Below the pieces are notes generated by a model. The model was not told the origin of the DNA. It searched no databases and saw only the letters and a program-made list of their open reading frames with translations. Of a stretch of DNA of 64,000 bases, positions 27,606 through 36,461 are shown piece by piece. The number at the start of each line of letters is the position of its first letter. Position 1 is the stretch's first letter. Made by a program: the position numbers and the translations under genes. Source of the DNA: Microvirga lupini (lineage in GTDB: Bacteria; Pseudomonadota; Alphaproteobacteria; Rhizobiales; Beijerinckiaceae); NCBI RefSeq assembly GCF_014191055.1, contig NZ_JACHWB010000006.1, forward strand, positions 62,001 through 126,000, read 5' to 3'.

Positions 27606-28061
27606 ATGCGGAAGATCATCGTACTCGGCGCTCTCGTGGCGGCCTTCGGCTTCGCAGGTGCGGCCAGCGCCGCCGAGGTCGAGGTGAAGATGCTCAACAA
27701 GGGCACCGAAGGCGTCATGGTGTTCGAACCCGCGCTGGTGAAGATCAATCCGGGCGATACCGTGAAGTTCGTGGCCTCGGACAAGGGCCACAACGTCGAG
27801 ACCGTCGACGGCATGCTGCCGGAAGGTGGGCAGAAGTTCGTCGGCAAGGTCAACGAGGAACTCGCCATCACCTTCGACAAGCCCGGCGTGTACGGCTACA
27901 AGTGCAAGCCTCACTACGGCATGGGCATGGTGGGCATGATCGTGGTGGGTGAGCCGACGAACGCGGACCAGGCGAAGGCCGCCACGCATCCCGGCAAGGC
28001 CAAGCAGGCCTTCACCAACCTGTTCGACAAGCTCGCGGCGACCCAGACCGCCGCGAAGTAA
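27606..28061 (+). CDS. Pseudoazurin (blue copper electron carrier)
   Basis: The 151-residue precursor has a signal peptide ending ASAA, and the mature domain carries the type 1 copper ligands: the His in DKGHNVETV, then Cys, His and Met in YKCKPHYGMGMVG. Pseudoazurin donates electrons to copper nitrite reductase and to N2O reductase in denitrifiers. Its place between an NnrR-like gene and nnrS supports a donor role for NosZ. A GGAG-type site (aacaggagacaatc) precedes the ATG. Confidence 0.95.
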   Translation: MRKIIVLGALVAAFGFAGAASAAEVEVKMLNKGTEGVMVFEPALVKINPGDTVKFVASDKGHNVETVDGMLPEGGQKFVGKVNEELAITFDKPGVYGYKCKPHYGMGMVGMIVVGEPTNADQAKAATHPGKAKQAFTNLFDKLAATQTAAK

Positions 28062-28081
28062 CACTCACGTATGACCCATGG

Positions 28082-28109
28082 GCCGCCGCGGCAGCATCGT
28101 CGCGGCGGC
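28082..28109. repeat. GC-rich stem-loop between pseudoazurin and nnrS
   Basis: GCCGCCGCG and CGCGGCGGC form a nine-base-pair stem around a ten-base loop, 20 bases after the pseudoazurin stop. No U-run follows, so it may be a processing or partial termination signal that leaves more pseudoazurin than nnrS message. Confidence 0.45.
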
Positions 28110-28170
28110 GCCAATGTCTTCGCGCGGTCCAAGCCGCGACCGGCTGCGAGAGCTTGAAAGGAGATCGGTA

Positions 28171-29352
28171 ATGGCTCCCATTCCCCGCCTGCGGGATTAC
28201 AAGGGCCCCGCGCTTCTCTCCTACGGCTTCCGGCCATTCTTCCTCTTCGGATCGCTCTATGCCGGCCTCGCGATCCTGGCCTGGCTGCCGCTGTTCTACG
28301 GCGAGCTGGAGCTGTCGACGGCCTTCGCGCCACGCGACTGGCACATCCATGAGATGCTCTACGGCTACCTTCCTGCCGTGATAACCGGGTTCCTGCTGAC
28401 GGCTGTCCCGAACTGGACCGGGCAGATGCCGCTCCAGGGACGACCGTTGCTCGTCCTCGTTCTGGTCTGGGCGGCGGGCCGGATCGCGGTCACCACGTCC
28501 GCCTGGATCGGCTGGGAAGCGGCCGCCGTCATCGACGGCGCATTTCTGGTCCTTGTCGCGGCCGCCATGGGCCGCGAGATCATCAGAGGGAAGAACTGGC
28601 GCAACCTCAAGGTCCTGATCGCGCTTGGGGTGCTCACCGTCGGCAACATCGTCTTCCATGTCGAAGCGCATCTCCTCGGCGCCGCCGACTACGGCATCCG
28701 CCTCGGGATCGCCGCCACCATGATGCTGATCATGCTGGTCGGCGGGCGCATCATCCCGAGCTTCACCCGCAACTGGATCGTGCGCGAGAACCCGGGCCGC
28801 CTGCCGGCCTCGTTCGGACGCTTCGACGTGGCCTCCTTGATCGCAGCGGGCGTCGCGCTCCTGGCCTGGATTGCCGCTCCGGACTGGAGCGTGACCGGCG
28901 CAGCCTTGATTGCCGCTGGCGTGCTCCAGGCTGTTCGGCTGGCGCGCTGGGCGGGCGAGCGCACCTGGCGTAACCGCCTCGTCCTGATCCTGCATGTCGC
29001 CTACGCGTTCGTGCCGCTCGGCTTCATCCTGGTCGGCCTGTTGGCCCTAGGGCTGTTGCCGTCTGGCGCTGGCATCCATGCCTGGACGGGCGGGGCCATG
29101 GGCATCATGACCTTGGCGGTGATGTCCCGGGCAAGCCTCGGTCATACGGGGAGGGCGCTCGTTGCAACGGCATCCATGCAGGGAATTTACCTGTTGCTCG
29201 TCACGGCCGCGCTCGCGCGGGTCTGCGCCGCGATCCACCCGGCCTGGAGCGACGCGCTGCTGCATGTGGCGGGCGGCGCGTGGGCAGGAGCGTTCGTCGG
29301 CTTCGCCCTGGCCTACTGGAAGGTGTTCACCGGCCCGGGCTTGGCCGCTTGA
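28171..29352 (+). CDS. nnrS: NnrS family heme-copper membrane protein
   Basis: The start at MAPIPRLRDYKGPALL follows AAGGAG by eight bases; it gives 393 residues with about 12 helices. Family hallmarks include GFRPFFLFGSLYAG, the His in WHIHEMLYGYLPAVITGFLLTA and GGRIIPSFTRNW. NnrS binds heme and copper and relieves nitrosative stress; expression is usually under NnrR. It follows pseudoazurin on the same strand. Confidence 0.93.
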   Translation: MAPIPRLRDYKGPALLSYGFRPFFLFGSLYAGLAILAWLPLFYGELELSTAFAPRDWHIHEMLYGYLPAVITGFLLTAVPNWTGQMPLQGRPLLVLVLVWAAGRIAVTTSAWIGWEAAAVIDGAFLVLVAAAMGREIIRGKNWRNLKVLIALGVLTVGNIVFHVEAHLLGAADYGIRLGIAATMMLIMLVGGRIIPSFTRNWIVRENPGRLPASFGRFDVASLIAAGVALLAWIAAPDWSVTGAALIAAGVLQAVRLARWAGERTWRNRLVLILHVAYAFVPLGFILVGLLALGLLPSGAGIHAWTGGAMGIMTLAVMSRASLGHTGRALVATASMQGIYLLLVTAALARVCAAIHPAWSDALLHVAGGAWAGAFVGFALAYWKVFTGPGLAA

Positions 29353-29374
29353 GACCGGAAAAGCGGTCTTGAGC

Positions 29375-29388
29375 TTGCGCTGGATCAA
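29375..29388. promoter_or_regulatory. Putative NnrR-type box before the DUF6455 gene
   Basis: TTGCGCTGGATCAA has one TTGCG and one ATCAA half-site at the TTG-N8-CAA spacing. Its centre is 58 bases before the DUF6455 start, which suits activation from about -41.5 with a 16-base leader. Confidence 0.55.
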
Positions 29389-29439
29389 CGTCCGGACCCG
29401 TGGCCTCCGGCATCCTCGCCCGGCAGCATGGAGGCGAAC

Positions 29440-29835
29440 ATGGGTTTGGCAGAGACGATCAGGCAATGGCATTCAAACCGGGCACGGGCGCACGAGCTCG
29501 ATGCCCTCGGTCCGGACCAGAGGGAAGCACTGGCCCGCGACATCGGGGTGGCGGAGGACGTGGTGGTCCGCCTCGTGGCACGTGGCGCCCAAGCCGGCAA
29601 GGAGTTGCCGCGGCTGATGCAGGTACTCTCCCTCGACCCCGAAGGGATCAGGCACGAGCGGGCCGCGCTGATGCGCGACATGAGCGTGACCTGCTCGGAA
29701 TGTGCGGTTGCCGCCCGCTGCCGACGGGACCTCGATCAGGGACAGGCGTCGCTGACCTACCGCGGGTACTGCCCCAACGCCGAGACGCTGCGGGAACTGC
29801 GCGGTGAACGGCCCGTCGATCTCCGCTTCTCCTGA
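29440..29835 (+). CDS. DUF6455 family cysteine protein
   Basis: The start at MGLAETIRQW is preferred because GGAGG lies six bases before it (an upstream in-frame ATG overlaps that site). The 131-residue protein has a helical N-terminal part and a C-terminal cysteine motif (CSECAVAARC, then YCPNAETL) typical of DUF6455, which may hold a metal or Fe-S cluster. Function is unknown. It lies just after nnrS and has its own TTG-N8-CAA box, so it is likely part of the denitrification regulon. Confidence 0.75.
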   Translation: MGLAETIRQWHSNRARAHELDALGPDQREALARDIGVAEDVVVRLVARGAQAGKELPRLMQVLSLDPEGIRHERAALMRDMSVTCSECAVAARCRRDLDQGQASLTYRGYCPNAETLRELRGERPVDLRFS

Positions 29836-30046
29836 GGCCGGGCCGACCCGGGAATGTCGGAAACTGGCACATCTGAGACCTAAGGCCTTGGTCAGGTTAG
29901 AGGCATAAAGCGGACGTCCGAAAGGGCAGGGAATTTCCCTTGCTCCTCCTTCCCTCAGAGGCCTGCGGTGGTGTCGCTCCACTGACCAATTAGATCAGCA
30001 GCTTCGGTCCTGACTTGAAGGGGCTCCCCAGAGCACGCATAGAGAG

Positions 30047-31141
30047 CTACTTCGTGAGCCCTCGTATGATTGCGGTCAGCTCGAGGCCTGCTCGCCGGGT
30101 TGAGTCGCTGTCGTAATGCTCATCCCCGACACGCGTGCTGTTGTGCTGCAGTACCCCTCGCGTGAGGCCGCGATGCTCCCCGCCAGAATACGTCACGGTT
30201 GTTCTTACAGCGCGGCGGAACGCATGCGGGCTCAGCCGGACCCCAATTGTGGCTTCGACGGTGTCGGTGATTGCAGCGCCGACAGCCGAGTAGGTGAGGG
30301 GCTCTCCCGTGACTGCGATCCATAACGGGCCGGACATGACCTCTAATGAGCAGTCCAGAAGCAATCGCGTGGCTTTGGCCTGCGCCCTTTCACAGTCAGA
30401 GGTGGCAGCCTGTCGGGCCAGCAGAATAGGCCGGTAGGTGGCGAGATATCGCTCCACCAGCAGGTTGAGATACTCCGGCACCTGCCTCTCGTCCACTCGG
30501 CCGGCTTTTGTGTCCTCGGCCTCGAGGATGATCCACCAGCTACCCTCAAGACGGCGGAAGCTGGTTCCCAGCGTCAATTCGCCAAAGTTCTTGTGCCGAA
30601 TGGGGCCGACTGCGAGCAGGGCCACCATCAGCCCATTGCGCGCCAGACACGCGCGTTTCTTCGGACTGAAGTGGGAGGCATTCTCGGCTTCCTGGAACAG
30701 CGCTTCCCCGGCCTGCAGCAGCTCATTGGTCGTTACGTTCTCGCGTCGGCGCTTCGGGCGTGCCTCGGACCGCAGATCCGCCTCGATCGCACGCAGCCAG
30801 ACCAGGTCTTTTTCGGGCGCCAAGATCTCGGTCATCCGCCGCAGTTTGAACACGGACTGAGATCGGGTGACGCTGCTCCAATGAGGTTCGACCCTCGCGA
30901 TGAATTGCGCCACGGCCTCCGAAGTCACCTGAGCGCCTCGAGGGGCATCCAAATCGAGCTGCCCTGTCTGCATCAAGGTCCAGAGGAAATAGCCATAGCG
31001 CCGCGCGAGATCGTTCTGGGACACAGGCTTCATATGCGATGCACGGCCACCAAGACGAAGCCGCTGTGTCGGACGGCACGCCTCAGCCCAGGCCCGCTGG
31101 TCGTCGTCTGGCCAGGAGGAGAGGGGGAGCGAACGGATCAT
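30047..31141 (-). CDS. Tyrosine recombinase (second of a tandem pair)
   Basis: The protein has the tyrosine-recombinase catalytic residues: Arg in PIRHKNFGEL, the HxxR segment LSPHAFRRAV, the later His in VLQHNSTRVGDEHY and its tyrosine. The start at MIRSLPLSS (364 residues) is ten bases after the stop of the larger recombinase; a GTG start overlapping it is also possible. It belongs to the same element as the 559-residue recombinase and the AlpA-like gene. Its att sites are not known. Confidence 0.85.
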   Translation of the reverse strand: MIRSLPLSSWPDDDQRAWAEACRPTQRLRLGGRASHMKPVSQNDLARRYGYFLWTLMQTGQLDLDAPRGAQVTSEAVAQFIARVEPHWSSVTRSQSVFKLRRMTEILAPEKDLVWLRAIEADLRSEARPKRRRENVTTNELLQAGEALFQEAENASHFSPKKRACLARNGLMVALLAVGPIRHKNFGELTLGTSFRRLEGSWWIILEAEDTKAGRVDERQVPEYLNLLVERYLATYRPILLARQAATSDCERAQAKATRLLLDCSLEVMSGPLWIAVTGEPLTYSAVGAAITDTVEATIGVRLSPHAFRRAVRTTVTYSGGEHRGLTRGVLQHNSTRVGDEHYDSDSTRRAGLELTAIIRGLTK

Positions 31142-31151
31142 CTCAGTCACC

Positions 31152-32831
31152 TCATGCCAGCTGAAGAGAGCACGTGTTCTCGCGAACGAGCGCCGCAAAA
31201 ATCTGATTGGCCTCAAGCGTCTCAAGGCCGATGTAGCTGTTCACGGACGTCACCACACTCTTGTGCCCGAGCACCTTCGCGACGAGCGGATAGTTGCCAG
31301 GAAACTTCTTGAGCAGCATCGCCGCCGCGACGTGCCGGAACTGGTGGGCCGTGATCCTCAGGCCGGTACGTTTCTCGACCATATTGCGGATCTGGGCACT
31401 CAGCAGGTGAGGGGCCTTGAACCGTCCCCTTCTCATCCCCGGAAAGAGCCAGCGCTCGTTTGAACCACGCAGTAGGACCGGTCGGTGCATCTCGATGTAT
31501 TCGGTCACGAGAGCCGTCAGTTCAGCATCAAACGTGAACTCGAGATCCATGTGGTTCTTCACCTCATGGGCTTCGTACAGCAGCCAGAAGAGCCCTTTAG
31601 GCCCGCCGACACGGACGAGATGCTGATCGAGTTTGGTTGCTGCGAGATTGCCGATGCGCACCGGCGCCATCGTCAGGATGGCAATTGCAACAGCGATCTG
31701 CGCTTTCAGGGCAGCCTTGTAGGGGCTGCTGGCCTTGTGCCGCCGTGCCTCCCGCATCAGGATCGCCGGCAGCGCTCCGACCCGCGCCCAGACATCGGTT
31801 GACTTGACCGATCGGATGACACTCCGGTTCTTCTCGGTCAGGCCACGTGGCTGCTTCTTCTGTGCTGCGGACCGGATCTCCGACAGTTCCCTCAGGGCCT
31901 CTGGCTTCAAGCATTGGGTTCCCTTGGCAATGACGAGAAGCCGCCAGGGCAGGTCGACTGTGTAGCGCTTAGGCTTTTCACCGTCTTCCGCCCAATACGC
32001 CTCGACCACATCGCGGACCAAGGCCGGGTCCAGGAGGACCGACAGGGAGGTGAGGGTCTTGATCGAATATCCGATTGAGACCGCTTTGCCGGCAAAGGCA
32101 ATGAGCTCCCGCCGCCGGGTCTGGATGGTTCTGGGCGAGCAACGTCTTGCATTGCCTGTTCCAAGCCGCTGCGGATGGCACGTGATACCATCAAAGTAGG
32201 CCTCGACCTCGGCCCGGAGGCTATTGGGAAAGTCGGTCCAAGCTGGCCCCTTGTAGCGCCGGTCAGGCGGCACGATGAGTTGCTGCTGGGGCCAGCCTGC
32301 GATGGACTGGGCACAACGGTTCCATGCCCGGGCGATCTGCCGTCGCTCAGAAACACCGAAGGCTTCTGGCGTTTCCTCCTCTCGGTAGCGCATGTGGGCA
32401 TCGAGAACCGGTTCACCAACGTCCTCAGGCCGAATGTCCCGGGCCGAGCAGTACTTGATCAGCGACCCCAACCGCTTCTTCAGGGTCTCATCCGCGAGGT
32501 GCGCCCAAACCGCCGCCCATGCTGGAGTAAGTGTCCTGCCCGTCTGCTGAGACGTAGGGTTGGGCTGGAACCACTGCAGGGCCTTGCGTAGGCCGGAGCG
32601 GTGATTGGCGGCCGTCTGAGGAGTCCACCCGAGTTCGGCCGGGTGGATCTGCTCAACACGAGAGCGCACCCTGCTCCAGGAAGCAGGCAGTTCGTCAGGC
32701 CTGCGATCCAGGGCCTTTGCGATCCTCCGAACGGAGCAAGTCAACTGGCGCCGCCGCGGCAGCGGGAGTGTCCTGTCATTGGTGAGGGCGGTAATTAGAT
32801 CCTGGAAAGATGGCTCCTGGGCAGGGCTCAT
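31152..32831 (-). CDS. Large tyrosine recombinase (first of a tandem pair)
   Basis: The start at MSPAQEPSFQDL, with AGGAG seven bases before it, gives 559 residues. The C-terminal catalytic domain has APVRIGNLAATKL (Arg), ITAHQFRHVAAA (HxxR), LGHKSVVTSVNSYIG (His and Tyr). The long N-terminal part carries core-binding helices and is larger than in XerC/D. Paired recombinases of unequal size recall Tn554-type TnpA/TnpB, but no third component like TnpC is seen here. Both enzymes keep a full catalytic set. Confidence 0.87.
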   Translation of the reverse strand: MSPAQEPSFQDLITALTNDRTLPLPRRRQLTCSVRRIAKALDRRPDELPASWSRVRSRVEQIHPAELGWTPQTAANHRSGLRKALQWFQPNPTSQQTGRTLTPAWAAVWAHLADETLKKRLGSLIKYCSARDIRPEDVGEPVLDAHMRYREEETPEAFGVSERRQIARAWNRCAQSIAGWPQQQLIVPPDRRYKGPAWTDFPNSLRAEVEAYFDGITCHPQRLGTGNARRCSPRTIQTRRRELIAFAGKAVSIGYSIKTLTSLSVLLDPALVRDVVEAYWAEDGEKPKRYTVDLPWRLLVIAKGTQCLKPEALRELSEIRSAAQKKQPRGLTEKNRSVIRSVKSTDVWARVGALPAILMREARRHKASSPYKAALKAQIAVAIAILTMAPVRIGNLAATKLDQHLVRVGGPKGLFWLLYEAHEVKNHMDLEFTFDAELTALVTEYIEMHRPVLLRGSNERWLFPGMRRGRFKAPHLLSAQIRNMVEKRTGLRITAHQFRHVAAAMLLKKFPGNYPLVAKVLGHKSVVTSVNSYIGLETLEANQIFAALVRENTCSLQLA

Positions 32832-33065
32832 TATGATCTCCTGAAGATAGCTGGGTGTTCCCCAAGATGTATTACGATTGACGATAGTTCGTATTGTGAA
32901 TACGTCAAGTGAATACCATTGCATGGTACTGTAGTAAAGAATACTAATCTTAATTTACTGAAGTATACGTTCGTATATCTTGTTAGATCGCGATGGATGG
33001 TTATGCGCAGACACTTTAATTTTCACGAGAACGTGACGTTGCCATCTTGCGCAGTGCGATTTAGG

Positions 33066-33284
33066 TCAGCCTTGGGAAGTCGAACTCCGCGTACACGAGC
33101 GCAGAAAATCGTCGAGATCTGTTGCACGATATCGAACTGAGCGGCCGATCTTCATAAAGCGAGGGCCTGTGCCGTCCATCCTGGCCTTCGCCAGGTAGCT
33201 GGCGCTCATTCCGAGATACTTGGCCGCTTGTGAAGTAGTGAGGGAATCCTCAGAACCTTGCGCGGCGCCATATGCCTTCACCAT
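33066..33284 (-). CDS. AlpA/excisionase-like helix-turn-helix protein
   Basis: This 72-residue protein has a MerR-like winged helix: LTTSQAAKYLGMSASYLAKARMDGTGPRFMKIGRSVRY, then a charged tail. Such proteins act as excisionases or as activators of nearby integrase genes. It lies upstream of the tandem recombinases on the same strand, separated by a 234-base AT-rich gap, and is probably the directionality factor of this element. Confidence 0.85.
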   Translation of the reverse strand: MVKAYGAAQGSEDSLTTSQAAKYLGMSASYLAKARMDGTGPRFMKIGRSVRYRATDLDDFLRSCTRSSTSQG

Positions 33285-33491
33285 CTCACTCTCCTTGATA
33301 TGAACTGCTGAGAAGCTGCCGTTCTGCCCTGAGGAGTACCCGCGTTTGAGATGGCGGTCCTTGAAGAACCTAGAGGAACCTGGAACAACTCGGTGACGTC
33401 TGGGGAGGGCCCCTGAGTGCTCCGGAGCCCTGTCCTTTCCGCGACGTTCCCCCGCGGTGAGCCGTCACAGGATTTGAGTCATAATTGCAGG

Positions 33492-34208
33492 ATGTGGAAA
33501 CTCTTCCGGTCTCGTACCCCATCGAATTACATCTCTTTGCGAGAGGCTTCGCAAGAACTTGCGGACGCATCACCGCTTTGGCGGAATGAACCCATATTGG
33601 AGAACCGATCAACTTCCCATGTGGATATCCTTGAACCTTCCCCTTCAGACAGGCAGAGGAGTTGGGGCGAGGGAAGGCTTCGTGAGTCTCCAGCCCAAAA
33701 TCAGATTAGACGTTTGCCTCAGAGTATACCAACTCTGTTACGGGAGTTGCTGCTCAAAGGCGCGTTGCAGGGGTATTTTGAGAACGAGAGTGGCTCACTA
33801 AGTTCGCTCCCGCCTGAATTCTGGGATGAGCGCCCCACCGTTGAAGTCACCGAAACGCAGCGCATCACTGATCAGCACATTGAGTATCAGCTTTCCGGAA
33901 AGGTGGTCGTCCCGCGGAAGCAGATCACAGTGCTCGCAAAGCTCTCAGCTGACTATGAACGTAGGAATAGCGTATACGATCAGGCTCGCAATCGAGGTGG
34001 AGCTCCTACCAAGTACGATGCAGAGGCTTTTCTAATGGAAGCCTTTAGAATTTTGTATGAGAGTAATCCAGCTCCTAAGACAGAAGCTGATCTTCGGAGA
34101 CGTGCACTCGATGCATACGTAGAGGCAAATTGTGCAGGTGGAGCTCCCTCCGAAGACTGGGCGCGCCCAAAAATTAGAAAGCTTTGGAAGCGACTGCGAG
34201 CTGGATAG
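33492..34208 (+). CDS. Hypothetical protein of the mobile cargo
   Basis: I do not recognise this 238-residue protein. The N-terminal half is polar (FRSRTPSNYISLREASQELA), and the C-terminal half has a helical block with APTKYDAEAFLMEAFRILYE and ends PKIRKLWKRLRAG. A basic C-terminal end may bind nucleic acid. It lies upstream of the KAP NTPase gene on the same strand. Base use is clearly more AT-rich than in the flanking respiratory genes, consistent with transfer. Confidence 0.65.
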   Translation: MWKLFRSRTPSNYISLREASQELADASPLWRNEPILENRSTSHVDILEPSPSDRQRSWGEGRLRESPAQNQIRRLPQSIPTLLRELLLKGALQGYFENESGSLSSLPPEFWDERPTVEVTETQRITDQHIEYQLSGKVVVPRKQITVLAKLSADYERRNSVYDQARNRGGAPTKYDAEAFLMEAFRILYESNPAPKTEADLRRRALDAYVEANCAGGAPSEDWARPKIRKLWKRLRAG

Positions 34209-34373
34209 GTTGTTGGAGCTAGCCTGGGAATTTGAAGCAGCTAGCCAATCGAAGTCGCATTCCACGTCGTACTTAGACGGTATTTACACATTCTTAACGA
34301 GTTCAAGCGGCGGAAGACAAGCATCATCGATAAGTGGTATGTCGAACTCCAAAGAAGGAACGATGAGCTTCAT

Positions 34374-36455
34374 ATGTCGCCGACACCTCCCCATCCTGAG
34401 AGGCCTATTCAGAAAACACCTGACGATAGATTAGATCGCTCACGCTTCATCGGGAGACTAGCGGCGGCGTTGGTCAATCCAACCACCCGGAAGGCTACAG
34501 GTGTCGTCGTCGGTGTCACAGGCCCATGGGGCAGTGGTAAATCATCTATCCTTAACCTTCTGCAGGATCACCTCGAAACCCAATATGAGGATGCTCTAAT
34601 AGTACGCTTCGATCCCTGGCTTGTGTCGGGGCGTAACGACCTTATCGGGGAATTCCTTGGGGAACTTATCGGCACCATCAGGGCTGACGCAAAACGGCTG
34701 GGTAAATACAAGAAGCTAGCAGCGAATTTGGCAGACTATGGGGCGCAACTCGCTCCAATAGGCAATCTCTGGAAACCTGGCTTCGGAACGATCCTCGCGG
34801 GAGGGTTGCGTTCACTCAAGGATGCGCTTTCACAGAAAGAAAGCCTGGACGTCCTACGTCGTCGCTTGATAGACGATCTTGATGCGATCCAAGGTCCGAT
34901 TGTGGTCCTGATCGACGAGATAGACCGCGTCGAAGATGATGAAATTCGCACGGTTGCACAACTCGTGAGATCTGTGGCCGACTTCCCAGGAATTTCCTAC
35001 GTACTCGCCTATGATCCCGACCGAGTTGTACAGGCACTCGGCTCTGGGGCTTCACCGGAGAACCGGGAAGAGAGAGGCAGGGCATACCTTGAGAAGATCG
35101 TCCAGCTTCAGTTGCCGTTGCCAATAACGTTTGCCGATGAGATAACCCGACTGCTTAATGCTGAGATTGCGACGTTAGCGTCGGAACTATCAATTCCAGA
35201 GGCCTTTGATCAAATTGACCGCTATAGGGAACTTGTTCAGCTCCTAATAGAAGATGTCATTGACACCCCCCGAGATGTCCGACGTCTGGTAGGAACTTAC
35301 CATGTCCTTGCTGGAATGCTCCAAGGCGAGGTCGATTGGATCGACCTTCTAGGTTTCTCCGCCCTATCGATAAAGGCTCCTCGAACCTGCGAGAGCATTC
35401 GGAGGGAACCCGACCTTGTTGTTGAAAATCCCATCTCAGAACGCGGCATCCTCCGGCACATCAATGATGGGACCAAGTCTCGCGAGGACCGTATTGGCGA
35501 AATCGTCCCGAGTTCAGAACGACATGTCGGGACCACGGCTCTTCTTGGATTTTTGTTCCCGTATTTTGCTGAAGATCCTGGGAATCGGAGTAACCACTCT
35601 GATGCGATCAGATTTCGTCGGCCGTTGCTTACGACCTTGCGACTCGGCCTACTTCCGGGAGCAGTTTCACGAGACGACATTATCGCGCTAACAAGCGGTT
35701 CACCTTTCGAAGTCGAAGGACGGCTTCAGCGGGCATTCTCGGACGGTACTTTAGAGCATCTGATAGATCGTCTTGATGACGTCTACGTGGATCTAGCATC
35801 ATCTATCGATCACGTCGCATTCTGGCATGGGATCGCCAAATTTGTGAGGAAGCCCGACTGCGAGTGGCAAGCTGCCTACCAGCCGATGTACGAAATTATT
35901 CGTAGCCTCGCGTCAACGCTTGACCGCTCTATGAGGCGGAGGAACGAATTGCGGGCGGAGGGCGCTGCAGTTTTCAAAGCACTTGCCGATGCAGGTGAAA
36001 GCGAACTGACCGCGCAATGGTTGCGACGCCACATCTTCGTCTATGGCCTATTTGGTAGAGAGAAACGTGGTGGCGAAAAGTGGTTCCTGACAGCTGAGCA
36101 GACTAGTGAATACGCACTTGAACTGACACAAAAGTGGCAGCAGGCCCATCTATCTGGGAAGCTCATTCCATGCCACTGGAGCCTACAACAGGTTTACGCC
36201 ATGATGGATACTAAGTTGTGGGATGATGAGTGCCGCAGCCAAGTAGGAAAAATGTTGGAGGATAAGCGCGCGGTCGATGGCCTTGCCTTAATGTTATTCG
36301 GGGCAAGTTTCAGTACCGATGAGCCTGGCATTGAAAAGTTGTATAGCTATGAAGCATTTATACGAAAGGCCAAGCAACGGCTCGCAGAGGATGACCAACA
36401 ACTGCACGAGACAGTACGTCTTGCTCTGCAAAAGGCTGTCAACGGTGGATGGTAA
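34374..36455 (+). CDS. KAP-family P-loop NTPase
   Basis: The 693-residue protein has Walker A GPWGSGKSS (residues 50-58) and Walker B VVLIDEIDR (177-185), followed by YVLAYDPDRVVQAL, the pattern of KAP NTPases. Between the Walker motifs lies a moderately hydrophobic segment (about 125-145) where many KAP proteins have membrane helices. The C-terminal half has no known domain. KAP NTPases are common in prokaryotic defence and toxin-linked gene sets. The frame continues open upstream of this ATG to 34245 without ATG, GTG or TTG, so the true start is uncertain. A six-base gap links it to the HEPN-like gene. Confidence 0.85.
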   Translation: MSPTPPHPERPIQKTPDDRLDRSRFIGRLAAALVNPTTRKATGVVVGVTGPWGSGKSSILNLLQDHLETQYEDALIVRFDPWLVSGRNDLIGEFLGELIGTIRADAKRLGKYKKLAANLADYGAQLAPIGNLWKPGFGTILAGGLRSLKDALSQKESLDVLRRRLIDDLDAIQGPIVVLIDEIDRVEDDEIRTVAQLVRSVADFPGISYVLAYDPDRVVQALGSGASPENREERGRAYLEKIVQLQLPLPITFADEITRLLNAEIATLASELSIPEAFDQIDRYRELVQLLIEDVIDTPRDVRRLVGTYHVLAGMLQGEVDWIDLLGFSALSIKAPRTCESIRREPDLVVENPISERGILRHINDGTKSREDRIGEIVPSSERHVGTTALLGFLFPYFAEDPGNRSNHSDAIRFRRPLLTTLRLGLLPGAVSRDDIIALTSGSPFEVEGRLQRAFSDGTLEHLIDRLDDVYVDLASSIDHVAFWHGIAKFVRKPDCEWQAAYQPMYEIIRSLASTLDRSMRRRNELRAEGAAVFKALADAGESELTAQWLRRHIFVYGLFGREKRGGEKWFLTAEQTSEYALELTQKWQQAHLSGKLIPCHWSLQQVYAMMDTKLWDDECRSQVGKMLEDKRAVDGLALMLFGASFSTDEPGIEKLYSYEAFIRKAKQRLAEDDQQLHETVRLALQKAVNGGW

Positions 36456-36461
36456 AGTATA

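Noticed and set aside
34132-34434. 100-codon frame between the cargo genes
   Set aside because: It overlaps both neighbours out of frame; kept only as a frameshift note.
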